Assembly (NCBI GenBank): GCA_038380435.1
Contig: JAWZYU010000034.1
Coordinates: 39,804,901-39,868,900, forward strand
Length of the DNA stretch: 64,000 bases
From: Ryuthela nishihirai
Taxonomy: Eukaryota; Arthropoda; Arachnida; Araneae; Heptathelidae
Direction: 5' to 3'
Part shown: one piece after another, positions 24,165-34,460 of the stretch
Layout: every line of letters begins with the position of its first letter
How positions within the stretch are numbered: position 1 is the stretch's first letter
Made by a program: the position numbers and the translations under genes
Notes under the pieces: model-generated
Database searches by the model: none
The model's input: the letters and a program-made list of their open reading frames with translations, nothing else
Told to the model about the DNA's origin: nothing

Positions 24165-25075
24165 GTAGAGGTCAAACCTTGGTCTACAAGTGCTAGAAAC
24201 ATGAAAATTGGTTTCCCAGAAGTGTTTTGGGTTGCAGATGTCAGAACATTAACGAAATTTCGGATTCCAGAGTGTCCTTCGAGGTCAAAGGTCAAATTGG
24301 GATCCACTGATGCTAGAGAGCTAAAAAATTATTTCCTGGGGATATTTTTGGAGCAAAGATATCAGAAATCTTACGAAATTTTGATGCTTTGGGTTGGGTT
24401 GTTTTACCTCTGAGCGGCACTTTTTTGCACACCATGGGCTAAATGGCCAGGTCACATGGACCCCGAAGGCTCAGAGAAGGTTGGGGGGAGGGGACCCACT
24501 GGAACAGCTGTTGGGAGACAGATGGTAGCCTCCCGTCAAGGCCATCCAGCGTGTTCTTTAACGTGCACAGGGTATGGCTCTCCCGCACAAGGGCCACGGC
24601 TTAACGTCCCATCCGACGGACGGCGGCCTTTCCAAGCCCATCGGTGTCCCCTACTGACCGTAGGCAGGGCAGGGAATTTTGCAGAGATAAATCTCAACGC
24701 TGACCCAGCTGGGACTCGAACCTGGGAACTACAGATTACGAGCCTGGCACGCTACCGACTGAGCCACCCCGCCCCTAAATTTTGATGCACTGCATTTTTT
24801 AAGGTCAAAGGTAAAATATAATCTAAACGTGTTAGAGGGCTAAAAAAATGGTGTCTGGGGTATTTTGAGGCATAGATCTCAGAAATTTTGCCAAATTTTG
24901 GATGATGCGGGGTCCTTCGAAGTCAAAGGTCAAATTTCGATATATCAGTGCTGGAGAGGAAAGAGTTGGTGACTAGGGCTATTTCAAGCAGTAGAACTCA
25001 GAAATATGAGGAATTTTCAGATCCAGTGTCACATTCAAGGTCAAATAAGGGCTAAGTGATGATCTAAAAATCAAA
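24165..25075. repeat. Tandem repeat, ~130-bp units
   Basis: About five imperfect units, each with aaggtcaaaggtcaaatt, a tgctagagagctaaaaaa-like middle and atctcagaaat(t/c)tt.cgaaatttt. One is split by the SINE1 at 24388. The aggtcaaaggtca core resembles a nuclear-receptor direct repeat, but as it recurs as part of a satellite I give that no regulatory meaning. Confidence 0.7.
24388..24776 (-). mobile_element. SINE1 inserted in a tandem repeat
   Basis: Exact 12-bp duplication aaattttgatgc (24376-24387 and 24777-24788). The tail shows tttgggttgggttg, that is (AACCC)n read on the other strand. It splits one unit of the ~130-bp repeat around it. Confidence 0.93.
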
Positions 25076-25365
25076 AAGTGCCCGAAGGCACAGATTGATT
25101 TCTAATAATCAATGTCAACTTCTTCCATCCATAGTTAATTGGTGAGATGAACGCTATCATTAACAATCAGATTAGGTTGCGGATTTTTAACAAGCCTTCC
25201 AAAATCAGATTTTTCGACATTGGCGAACTTATCGACCTTCAGAAAAGCTGACATTGCACAGAGTATGAAGACTGAATTCAGGTGAAGGTAACTGAAAAAG
25301 GAATGTAAACCTGTTTTCTCTATTATAACTCTAATATTGTCCAAAATTTTCATTTTCCCTGGTGG
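25076..25365. other. No feature recognised
   Basis: A 72-codon minus frame (25135-25353) lacks a recognisable domain. Confidence 0.4.
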
Positions 25366-25500
25366 TCAAATGTGTTAGCATGCTTAGATACTAATCAAAG
25401 GGACCCATTCCGAGACCCGGATAAAGCATTGACGTTTCTTTTGAAAAAGTTGTGTTTCCGGTTTCGCCTTCCTCACAGACCTCTTCTACGGCGTACTAGT
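25366..25500 (+). mobile_element. SINE2, diverged and truncated
   Basis: Head (tggtcaaatgtgttagcatgcttag) and first part of the body as far as ctcacagacctcttctacgg; the rest is replaced by the next copy. Confidence 0.6.
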
Positions 25501-25504
25501 GACT

Positions 25505-25735
25505 GAAATGACCTGGGTTCGAGCCTGGGTTAAGGCATGAAGGTTTGTATTGTTTTTCTGCTGAGGTTTCATCTTCCTCATGGACCTTCTCTATGCCATA
25601 TAAACTGACAGACTCTTGTGAGACTTGTGTGGCAAGCAAGTGCTTGAGGGGTTATTTATTTATTATTTTATATATATTAACTGACAGGCTTTCTTTAGAC
25701 CTCTGTGACAAGCAGCTGCATGAGGACTAAATTAA
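25505..25735 (+). mobile_element. SINE2, head-truncated, with a second partial end
   Basis: Starts at gactgaaatgacctgggttcgagc, has the full body and ATTT tail, then repeats the end piece (aactgacaggctttctttagacctctgtg ... gcatgagg). Confidence 0.65.
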
Positions 25736-25789
25736 CTGATTTCTTTCATTGGAAAACATTGCTATTTGCAGAAATAAGTACAGCATTTT

Positions 25790-26465
25790 GGTGTGTTGTA
25801 TTTCTGCTGAGGCTTACCTTCTTCACAGATCTTTGTGTTGTATTATCAGTGGCGGCTCGTAGCTAAAATTAGTGGGGGTGCTGCTCCAGAAAATTTTTAG
25901 CCTTTGTTTTAAAATTGTGTAAAAGGAAAAAAAAAACCGAAAAAAAATGAATCAAATAGAATAGCTGGAAGCAGGATAATAATATTATACACTTTATCAC
26001 ATTCAAGAATATGGTACACGGTTTTTAAGCACAATACACGCGGAGTAAAAAAAACTACCTTCAACCAGCCGCCAGGGTCGGCACTGCGGGAACGACAGTG
26101 CTCTCTCTCTCCCTTGCAGCCTCGCGTGTAGCTTCCTATGTGAGCATGCGCACAACAGTCAAACACCTCGCCGCTAGTACTGTGAAGCGCACAGTTCCAT
26201 ACAAAGATTTTTGTATCTTTTTCACAAACTGGGGGATGACTACTGACATTAAGCTTAAGGATCATATATTGTACAAGTATAAAGAAAGAATTAAAGAAAA
26301 AAGGACTCATTATATTAAATGTTATCGATAATATCAAGTTGAAATTGGGGGTGCTGCAGTTTCACAGTGCCTATACGCGAGCCGCCACTGTTTATTATGC
26401 TGAGAACTCCTGTCAGATCTTCTGGCAAGTAACTCCTTGGGGTCTTTTGAAAGTCCTCCTCTGTT
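25790..26465 (+). mobile_element. SINE2 split by a hAT MITE
   Basis: Left part tttctgctgaggcttaccttc and right part tgctgagaactcctgtcagatcttctggcaagtaactcc are SINE2 body; the 544 bp between them is a hAT-type element. The SINE2 is therefore older than the MITE. Confidence 0.65.
25847..26390. mobile_element. Non-autonomous hAT-type element
   Basis: Terminal inverted repeats begin cagtggcggctcg at both ends (13 bp exact, then decaying) and are bounded by an 8-bp duplication, tgtattat (25839-25846) and tttattat (26391-26398), one mismatch. An 8-bp duplication and CAG ends are typical of hAT. No transposase coding is recognisable in the 544 bp. Confidence 0.85.
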
Positions 26466-27811
26466 GCTTTTTTGGAAAGTGGGTTTTTGGAGGTGTAGTT
26501 TGTTTTAACATCTCCAAATATCCACTCCTCATGGGATCTAAGAAAATTATTAAACTTCTTCCTGCCCTTGAGGTATTACATAAATTGTGGATATTTTGTT
26601 AATGCGAATAGCTTTAATGTGATCGGAATAATTAATGCGGTTTATCATAATATGATCGTATATTTGCATTTCAGTGAGAACAGTTTACGTCAGAGATACA
26701 AATAGGTTTTAGCAGACGTGCCAAAATAATAAAAGATCTGTAAAATATTTTGAGGTGGGCCATGATGAATGGTTTAAAATTATAAATGAAATATCAAGTA
26801 TGTGAAGTCTAATCACGTATTAATATTAATAATACAATGCTGCAGACATGAACAAACCTAACATTTATTACAATTATATTAATACAGCTTCTTATATTTT
26901 ATATATATGTATACAGATTACAATAATTTTCGTAATTGAATTTAACAATACAAATTATATTATTTTCTGTTTAACTATTAGACCGTTTTTGGATCCTTGT
27001 GGTTGATAATTCTTTAATATTACACTTGCATTTTGTAACTTCTTAAGGCATGTTGTTTTTCTGCTGAGTTCCTGCCGTCCTCACAGACCTTCTACTATGG
27101 CATATAAACTGACAGGCTCCTGTCACACCTCTGTGGCAAGCAGCTACTTGAGGGGGTATTTATTTTATTATTTTATAGAGATGCAAATAGCTGCTTCTTC
27201 ATATGTTAATCCCTTCTAGTATTCGACTTTAACAAATTCATTGTAGAAAAAAGGCTTCTACAATAATATGTCGATAAAAAAAAAAGTCGAGAAATTGCAA
27301 TTTTTTAAGCAGATAAACTTATTTGGTATACTTTTGCCATATCTTTAAGGGTTCTAATTCCCCATTAGATCATGATAAGGTAGTTAAAAATTCATGATTT
27401 TTTTTCTTACACTGTTAATATTTCTTCGCGTGTCGAAAAATTTTTTTTGGTGTGCCATTTATTTTCCATCCATGCTTAAAGTTCAACCATTAGAGATCTT
27501 TCAGTAAGAATTAGTGAAAATTGATTTACGAATTTTTATTAAGTGTTAATAAATTTTATTAAGTGTTAAATAACTTTATTATTTAACATGAATTTCGAAA
27601 AATATCTGTAGCTAGGGAACTTCAATAAAACTTTCGGATATGCTTTTTAATCAGACTGAAATAGTTTCTTGTGTAAAATAAAAGGCAAAATTTTCCTTTT
27701 TACGCTTTTTTGTGCATTTGTCAAACCTTCTCTTGTGACCATGTGTGCAAAAGAGAAATGAATATACACTTACATTTTATTTTGTATAATCGCTATAATA
27801 CAGGTTTGTGT
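26466..27811. other. AT-rich, only one SINE2 recognised
   Basis: Apart from the SINE2 at 27040-27175 nothing is identifiable. A direct repeat of aattttattaagtgttaa lies near 27535-27575. Confidence 0.5.
27040..27175 (+). mobile_element. SINE2 lacking its head
   Basis: From aaggcatgttgtttttctgctg to gctacttgagggggtatttatt; close to the common form. 5' truncation fits incomplete reverse transcription. Confidence 0.75.
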
Positions 27812-28137
27812 TGTGTTAGCTCTGATTGGTACTTTTTTGCACACAATAGGCTAAATGTCCAGGTCACAGGGACCCCAAGAAGGATGGCAGAAGAGGACCT
27901 ATTGGACAACTGTTGGGAGGCAGATGGCACCTCCCGTCAAGGCCATTCAGCGAGTTCTTTAACGTGCAGAGGGTATGGCTCTCCCACACAGAGATCAATG
28001 GCTTAATATCCCATCTGATGGATGGCGGTCTTTCCAAGCCCATCGGTGTCCCCTACTGATCAAGGGAAGGGTGGGGAGTTTTGTGCATATAAATTTCAAT
28101 GCTGGCCCAGGCGGGGCTCAAACCTGGGAACTGCAGA
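27812..28137 (-). mobile_element. SINE1, diverged, head truncated by next SINE1
   Basis: Body matches from ggctaaatgtccagg to cctgggaactgcagata, where it is cut off as the next SINE1 starts. The younger element landed in its head. Confidence 0.75.
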
Positions 28138-28517
28138 TAGTTGGGTTGAGTTGTTTTACCTCTGAGCGGCACTTTTTTCACACCATGGGCTAAATGGCCA
28201 GGTCACATGGACCCCGAAGGCTCAGAGAAGGTTGGGGGAGGGGACCCACTGGAACAGCTGTTGGGAGACAGATGGTAGCCTCCCGTCAAGGCCATCCAGC
28301 GTGTTCTTTAACGTGCACAGGGTATGGCTCTCCCGCACACGGGGCCAGGGCTTAACGTCCCATCCGACGGACGGCGGCCTTTCCAAGCCCATCGGTGTCC
28401 CCTACTGACCGTGAACAGGGCGGAGAATTTTGCGGAGATAAATCTCAACGCTGAGACTCGAACCTGGGAACTACAGATTACGAGCCTGGCGCGCTACCGA
28501 CTGAGCCACCCCCGCCC
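28138..28517 (-). mobile_element. SINE1, left member of a repeated composite
   Basis: Carries the variants gtgaacagg and ggggccagggc that also mark the copy at 36406. Lacks the 11 bases acccagctggg present in most copies. The two bits of sequence that follow it (to 28707) also recur after the 36-kb copy. Confidence 0.88.
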
Positions 28518-28637
28518 CTGACCAACAAGAGGCCGGGGGTTTAGTGGAGATAAATCTCAATGCTGACTATGTTGGGACTCGAACCTGTGAACTGCAGATT
28601 ACGTGCCAGGCACACTACCGACTGAGCCAATCCCCTT
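28518..28637 (-). mobile_element. SINE1 head fragment
   Basis: Only the first ~115 bp (tRNA-like head plus aaatctcaatgctga) of an older SINE1, with the head at its right end followed by ~70 bp of non-SINE sequence. An almost identical fragment is at 36780-36899. Confidence 0.75.
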
Positions 28638-28707
28638 CCTTTTAATACAGGCTGTCCAACAAATAATGATGAGGTTTCAGAAAACCCTGTTCCCACATAC
28701 ATAAAAG

Positions 28708-29160
28708 GCACCACACTGAGTGTTGTACCTGTACATTCTCCACTGAAACTGTTTCGCAGGTGGTCACCAGTCACATCGTAATATTTCTCAAGAGAGTTAT
28801 TGAAGTTCTTAGTGCAACATTTCCTAATAGATGGATTGACACCGGTGGTTCAATTATATAAAGAATTATATTTTTATCAACATAATTCGAGACCTGAATC
28901 ATTTGAAAGCCAGAATAAGGGAAGCAACTAGTTAATTATCAAGAAATATGCTGCAGTCTGTATAGCAAGAAGTGTAATACCGATTTGGCATATACAAGGT
29001 CACGAATGGTGAGCATTGTAGATATTCACTAATTATGTTCAAAGATATTTGAGGTACGTTTCCAATTAAAACATTACTTTCACGAATATGTACATTATTT
29101 TCCTACATATTGGTTCTCGAAACCCCACGATTATTTTTCGGATTGATTCATTTATAGCAT
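28708..29160. other. 3' flank of copy 2
   Basis: Unique AT-rich sequence; no clear AATAAA on the minus strand. Confidence 0.4.
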
Positions 29161-30171
29161 TCAATGCAGAAATGAATTAATCAGAGGTGCTATGCGTTCA
29201 GGATGATTCAGATGCACATAATGATTCCCATCCACGTTTTCAAGTAAAAATCTCTTGCAATGTTTTCTGTATATTTCAACATATTCAGCAAAAACTTCAG
29301 ACGATTCTGCCCTTAACAACGGATGAGTGTTGTTAGCCCTTATCAACAACATTTCGCACTCTACAGCCGACATGTATCTCTTCAATGCATCTTCACTAGG
29401 CTGTTGAAACACTTCCATCATTCTGGTTCTGAGATCTCTAGTAAACACGACACCTTTCCCACTCTCAGATAAACGAATTCCTCTTTTCAAAAGGATTCTT
29501 GCCGAATCGTCCGTGATTTCATCGAACATACCTTTTTGTAGTCTTTTCATAGCTGCCTCTAATGAATACACTGGTGCTTCATTCAACAATTTCTTTTCCA
29601 TCTCTAAATTTTGTTCAATCGCCTTTCTTGATACTTCAGAAGGTTCTGGTTCTTCAGATAAATTAAGAACGGAGTTAATTCGGGATAAGAGCCTTCCGCG
29701 ATCGAGTACAACAATTTTCTGAACAATTTCAGGAAAAAGACTAGCATATAACTGTGCAAAAGCTGCACCCATGCTGTGGCCTATAATGCTAAATTTGGTC
29801 CATTCCAAATGATCAGTAATTCGTTTGAAATCAATCAAAGTATCCAAAGGACTGTAGAAGGAACCCGACGGTTTATGTGAAGACAATCCATGACCTGGCA
29901 TATCAATTGCCACTACGTAAAATGATGCTGATAATAATGGGATCAATTTATCATATGTTCCTGCGTTATCCATCCATCCATGAACAGCTAGAACTGGAAT
30001 ACCCGTTTCTTTACCCCAGGCTTTACTTGCAATGTGGCCGTATGGAACCGGAATCTGAAGCTCTTTCACTTTCATTTCATGTCCTTTAGCTGCCTTTGTT
30101 GAAGTCGCAAACGGAGACGCTTTTGGAATTAGATTGCTGCTAATGGTAGTCTTTCGAAACGTAGGTAACAT
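29161..30171 (-). CDS. Copy 2: SERHL/kraken-like alpha/beta hydrolase with N-terminal extension
   Basis: A 336-residue serine hydrolase. Seen: HGWMDNAGTY at 64-73, DMPGHGLSSH at 90-99, elbow GHSMGA with Ser133, Asp157 in VVLD after strand 6, and GNHYVHL with His317. The strand-7 acid position holds Asn280-Asn281. The first 31 residues are basic (R6, K7, K17, K26, K29) and Ser/Thr-rich with no acidic residue, resembling a mitochondrial presequence; that is inference. The C-terminus is NSFLH, without PTS1. Relative to copy 3 it has about seven extra residues (Glu/Pro/Ser-rich) in the lid region after Asp157. The start chosen is the ATG at 30171, 13 bases inside an exon opened by the acceptor ttttcacag (first exon base 30184). 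The splice phase matches copies 3-5, so an upstream coding exon may lengthen it. I saw no canonical AATAAA close to the stop. Confidence 0.87.
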   Translation of the reverse strand: MLPTFRKTTISSNLIPKASPFATSTKAAKGHEMKVKELQIPVPYGHIASKAWGKETGIPVLAVHGWMDNAGTYDKLIPLLSASFYVVAIDMPGHGLSSHKPSGSFYSPLDTLIDFKRITDHLEWTKFSIIGHSMGAAFAQLYASLFPEIVQKIVVLDRGRLLSRINSVLNLSEEPEPSEVSRKAIEQNLEMEKKLLNEAPVYSLEAAMKRLQKGMFDEITDDSARILLKRGIRLSESGKGVVFTRDLRTRMMEVFQQPSEDALKRYMSAVECEMLLIRANNTHPLLRAESSEVFAEYVEIYRKHCKRFLLENVDGNHYVHLNHPERIAPLINSFLH

Positions 30172-30396
30172 TCTTTCGTCCTTTCTGTGAAAATAAAGAT
30201 ATACTTATGTAAAATTCACAAGCGTTATTTGATGTACAGAAATAGCAGTGCATTTATTAAATTTAGAACAGGTAAAATTTCATTTGTATTCAAGGTATAT
30301 AATGGGGATTATATTATTTCCTTTACTTTTTGAAAGAAATAAGAATTCCAAAATTTGGCATATTTAACAAAAGGTTAAAGGGGGGGGGGGGGGGAG

Positions 30397-30757
30397 AAGG
30401 GCTCAGTCGGTAGCGCGTCAGGCTCGTAATCTACAGTTCTCAGGTTTGAGTCCCAGCTGGGCCAGTGTTGATATTTATCTCTGAAAAAACCTCCACTGTG
30501 CTCTCAGTCAGAAGGGGACATTGGTGGGCATGGAAAGGCTGCGGTCCGTCGGATGGGTTGTAAAGCTATGGCCCCTGAACTGGAAAGTGAAACCCTGTGA
30601 ACACTAAAGAACACGCTGAATGGCCTTGACGGCAGGTTTCCATCTGTCTCCTAGTAACTGTCCAGGGGGTCCCCTCTTTCCAACTTTCTCTCAGCCTTTG
30701 GGCTCCTTGTGACTTGACCATTTAGTCCATTGGGAGCAAAAAAGCGCCGCTCAGAGG
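30397..30757 (+). mobile_element. SINE1, older copy
   Basis: Full-length but diverged (the body reads ggttgtaaagctatgg instead of the usual gacgttaagccgtgg). Preceded by a long G run. Its tail abuts the tail of an opposite-strand SINE1, making an inverted pair. Confidence 0.85.
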
Positions 30758-31139
30758 TTGGGTTGTTTTATCTCTGAGCGGCACTTTTTGCACACAATGG
30801 GCTAAATGGCCAGGTCACAAGGACCCCGAAGGCTCAGAGAAGATTGGGGGAAAGGACCACTGGAACACCTTTTAGGAGACAGATGGTAGCCTCCCGTCAA
30901 GGACATCCAGTGTATTCTTTAACGTGCACAGGGTATGATTTTCCCGCACACGGGACGACGGCTTAACGTCCCATCCGACAGACAGCGGCCTTTCCAAGCC
31001 CATCGGTGTCCCCTACTTACAGTGGGCAGGGCGGGGGAGTTTTGCGGAGATAATCTCAACGCTGACCCAGCTGGGACTCGAACCTGGGAACTACAGATTA
31101 CGAGCCTGGCGAGCTACCGACTGAGCCACCCCCGCCCCC
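30758..31139 (-). mobile_element. SINE1, tail-to-tail partner
   Basis: Full-length copy in the opposite orientation, beginning directly where the previous SINE1 ends. No clear target-site duplication, perhaps because the insertion site lay in the older tail. Confidence 0.85.
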
Positions 31140-31269
31140 AAGTCCTAGCATGATTTTTCAGGATGCTCGTAATATATTACGTACAGCCCCAGTTAAGAAC
31201 GTCAGCAAGACGGACGCATTTAGTATGTCCGTTGCAACACACGACGGACGTATTGAATTATAAATAAAA

Positions 31270-31448
31270 AATAAATAAATACCCCCTCAAGCAGCTGCTT
31301 GCCACAGAGGTCTGACAGGAGTCTGTCAGCTTATATGCCACAGTAGAAGGTCTGACATGGCAGGACCTCAACAGAAAAACGTCACATACATCCATGCCTT
31401 ACCCGAGGCTCGAACCCAGATCCCTTAGATCAGTAGCCAAGCGCATAA
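31270..31448 (-). mobile_element. SINE2, near-complete
   Basis: Reverse orientation: taccccctcaagcagctgcttgcc through to cagtagccaagcgc. The first bases of the head are missing. Confidence 0.8.
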
Positions 31449-31626
31449 AATAATAATATATAATTAAATATAAATAAAAAATATTATTGACATTAATACT
31501 TAAAATAAATGATAATATAAATTATAATTAAGTATTTGTAAATACTTAATTATAATCTATTGCTGGACATGAGTGATTGGGGCCAATGGTTCTACAGGAA
31601 ATGGAGTCGCAAGAAATTCAGGCCGG

Positions 31627-32021
31627 TTGGATTGGGTTGGGTTGTTTTTACCTCTGAGCGGCACTTTTTGCACACCATGGGCTAAATGGCTAGGTCACAT
31701 GGACCCCGAAGGCTCAGAGAAGGTTGGGGGAGGGGACCCACTGGAACAGCTGTTGGGAGACAGATGGTAGCGTCCCGTCAAGGCCATCCAGAGTGTTCTT
31801 TAACGTGCACAGGGTATGGCTCTCCCGCACGCAGGGCCACGGCTTAACGTCCCATCCGACGGACGGCGGCCTTTCCAAGCCCATCGGTGTCCCCTACTGA
31901 CCGTGGGCACGGCGGGGAATTTTTGCGGAGATAAATCTCAACGCTGACCCAGCTGGGACTCGAACCTGGGAACTACAGATTACGAGCCTGGCGCGCCACC
32001 GACTGAGCCACCCCCGCCCCC
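31627..32021 (-). mobile_element. SINE1, complete copy
   Basis: Exact 12-bp duplication aattcaggccgg at 31615-31626 and 32022-32033. Tail shows two AACCC units. Confidence 0.92.
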
Positions 32022-32204
32022 AATTCAGGCCGGAATTCAGGGTTTGGAGAGTTATGATGATGTTCCAGAAGAAGATGACATGATTGTATTTGAATAAATA
32101 TAGATTTTTGTAAGACATCCTCTGAAAATAAGCCCTAATGCGTCTTTTGGAGCAAAAATTAATATGACCCGGTCTCATTTTCAGGGAAAGACTAGTTACG
32201 GCTC

Positions 32205-32275
32205 TGCAGGTGATATTCGAACCTGGGAACTGCAGATTACAAGCCTGCGGAGCTACGAATGAGTCAATTCCCGTT
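32205..32275 (-). mobile_element. SINE1 head relic
   Basis: About 70 bp of tRNA-like head (attcgaacctgggaactgcag ... gagctacgaatgagtcaa) with no body. Probably a truncated old insertion. Confidence 0.5.
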
Positions 32276-32279
32276 CTGG

Positions 32280-32954
32280 GCATGATTTGCTTTCGATTCT
32301 TTTGTCCAAGTTGTAATTAACATTCCCATTATCTGATCATCTTCCTCCCAGACATTTCCGGGCAATAAATATTAAGATCTTACCAGACCTGAGAATGATT
32401 GCTGGAGATCAGGACCGGATCTCGAAAATAATCGAGGGGGGGGGGGGGGTGGACAAGAGACTGGATTTTGCAAAGCAGTATAACATTTCCCCCTCCGTTT
32501 TACTGGTGTTTGAAAAAAATTCTTGAAAAAAGCATGAAATATGAATAAATTTAATAATTTTTATCTGTATTTCCCTGATTAGTATTCTGAAAGGTGGGGC
32601 CATGACCACTTTGCCCCCCCCCCCTCCAACACACACACCCTTCTATCGCTTTCGGTTATTGATTTTAATCTTTCAACTGAATATTATCGCTGGCTTAACC
32701 AGTTCACTAAGATAAAAATGGTGTCAAAGTCTGAAGATAAAAATAAGTCACCGTCAGAAAATAAGCAGACCGATATTTCTTATCAATTACTAGAGCTGTT
32801 AGCTACATTTCTATGGTTGTGGAAGATATCTAGTCTGCGTCATTTCTAGGAGACGATTGCACTGCTATTTCAATATAGTTTTGCGCGCAAGCACTCCACT
32901 TGTAATAATGGGCCATATGATCCCAAATCGAGGTGTGCGAGGGCAGCATGAATA
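32280..32954. other. No feature recognised
   Basis: G and C runs at 32437-32450 and 32614-32625. Possible remnant of a MITE (ggaccggatctcg near 32412), not supported by a second end. Confidence 0.4.
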
Positions 32955-33605
32955 TTTTATTGATACATACATACATACACACACACATACAATATCCTCA
33001 TGCAACCATGGTACGGAAGTCCAACCACTATGTAATTTTCCTCTCCAGACATGTCTGTTCTGAGCAACAGCTGCTGCATTTGGCCAGTCTAGGCCAATTC
33101 TAGCAAGGTCCTGTTTGACACTGTCTGCCCATCACATCCTAAGTCTCCCCCTTTTTCTGAACCCTTAGGCACACTGTTCATAATCCTGTTTGTCAATCTG
33201 CAACTATGCATATGGGCAACATGGCCAAACCAAAGCAGTCTCTCTCTGCACAATATGCTGCTCAAAGGAGGTTGATGACTCCTTCTTCTAACATCATTAC
33301 TTACAAAATCGAACCACCTAATGCCCAAGATACTGCGCAAGCATCTAGAATCAAAGGTATCAAGTTTCTTCTTCTTATTATTATTTTATTACTTATATTA
33401 TTTATATATTTCTTCTTATTATTATTATATTTCTTCTTATAAACCTAGCTACCATAATTCACCTTAGAAAGAACAAAACTATTATAAAGCCTAATTTTAG
33501 TCTTTAGGTGTATACTCCTATTTTTTCACGCTCTCCATAGATCCTTAAAAGTCCCAGGGCAATCCCTATTCTTCTATTTATCTCATGCCGCACATCACCA
33601 ATAGT
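32955..33605 (-). mobile_element. LINE-A copy 4: 3' end only
   Basis: Minus-strand remains of the C-terminal region (SILGIRWFDFVSNDVRRRSHQPPLSS, shortened here to its first and last parts) and the 3' untranslated end with a TATG/TGTG tail (catacatacatacacaca at the left). A TTCTTCTTATTATT microsatellite interrupts it at 33361-33440. 5'-truncated. Confidence 0.75.
33361..33440. repeat. TTCTTCTTATTATT microsatellite
   Basis: Irregular ttc/tta trinucleotide run inside the LINE-A 3' fragment. Confidence 0.85.
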
Positions 33606-33796
33606 AACAGATTTTACTGATACAAATAATATTTCACTTTTGTCAGGAACTTCCGTAATGCATAAGGTTCATGACGTAACTTTAGTGGAATGAAACTTGA
33701 ACAATTCCACAGCCTAGTTCTTCCCAACTGGTGTGCCATCATAGAGCTCACCTGTGCTGCGGAACATTTATATTTATGCAAAATTTTCATCACACT

Positions 33797-34135
33797 ATGG
33801 GCGAGGGTTGGCTCATTCGGTAGTGTTCCAGGCTCAAAATATGCAATTCCAGGTTCAAGTCCCACCTGGGTCAGCGTTGAGATTTATGTCCCACCCTGTT
33901 CTCGGTCAGAACGGTAACACCGACTGGCTTGGAAAGGCCGCGTCCCTCAGATAGAAGGGTAAGACATGGCCCTGTGTGCAGGGCAGCCATACCCTAGGTA
34001 TCTGTCTCCTCTTAACAGCTGCACATTGGGTCCCCTTCTCCAAACCTTAGGCATCTGTCTTCTAACAACTGCACATTGGGTCCCCTTCCCCAAACCTTCT
34101 GAGGCCTTGTGACCTGCCAGTCCAGTCTTAACTCG
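33797..34135 (+). mobile_element. SINE1, old copy with repeated tail segment
   Basis: Head at 33800-33880 (ggctcattcggtagtg, box B ggttcaagtccc), a shortened body, then a ~48-bp segment (gcatctgtctcct...ccaaacctt) present twice in a row. Confidence 0.65.
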
Positions 34136-34159
34136 TTTGTGTTAAAAGTGACACTTTAA

Positions 34160-34460
34160 AAGTGATTTTGCGCACAATGGACTAAATGGCCAGGTCACAA
34201 ACACTCTCGAGAGCTCAGAGAAGATTGGCGGAAGGAGTTGGGTTGTTTTATCTTTGAGTGGCACTTTTTTTCCGCATAATGGCCGAGTCACAAGCCCCCC
34301 CCCCCCCAGGACTCAGAGGTTGAGGAAAGGACTGGACAGCTGTCAGGAGACAGATGGTAGCCTCTCATCAAGGCCATCCAGTGTGTTTTTTAATGTGCAC
34401 AATGTATGGCTCTCCTGCACACGGGGCCACGGATTTATGTGTTGCTTAGAGGTAAAACAG
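34160..34460 (-). mobile_element. SINE1 fragments, rearranged
   Basis: A tail fragment (gcacacaatggactaaatggcc) at 34170-34233 is followed by a second, partial SINE1 from 34234 (ttgggttgttttatctttgagtggcac). The latter breaks at ggggccacggat and ends in plus-oriented tail sequence (gaggtaaaacag), so it is a chimera. Confidence 0.6.

Noticed and set aside
26098..26331. 77-codon frame within the hAT element as a transposase remnant
   Set aside because: No hAT dimerisation motif or BED finger can be seen; the element seems non-coding.
32409..32636. MITE bounded by ggaccggatct and the C run near 32614
   Set aside because: The two ends are not inverted repeats of each other and no target-site duplication was found.
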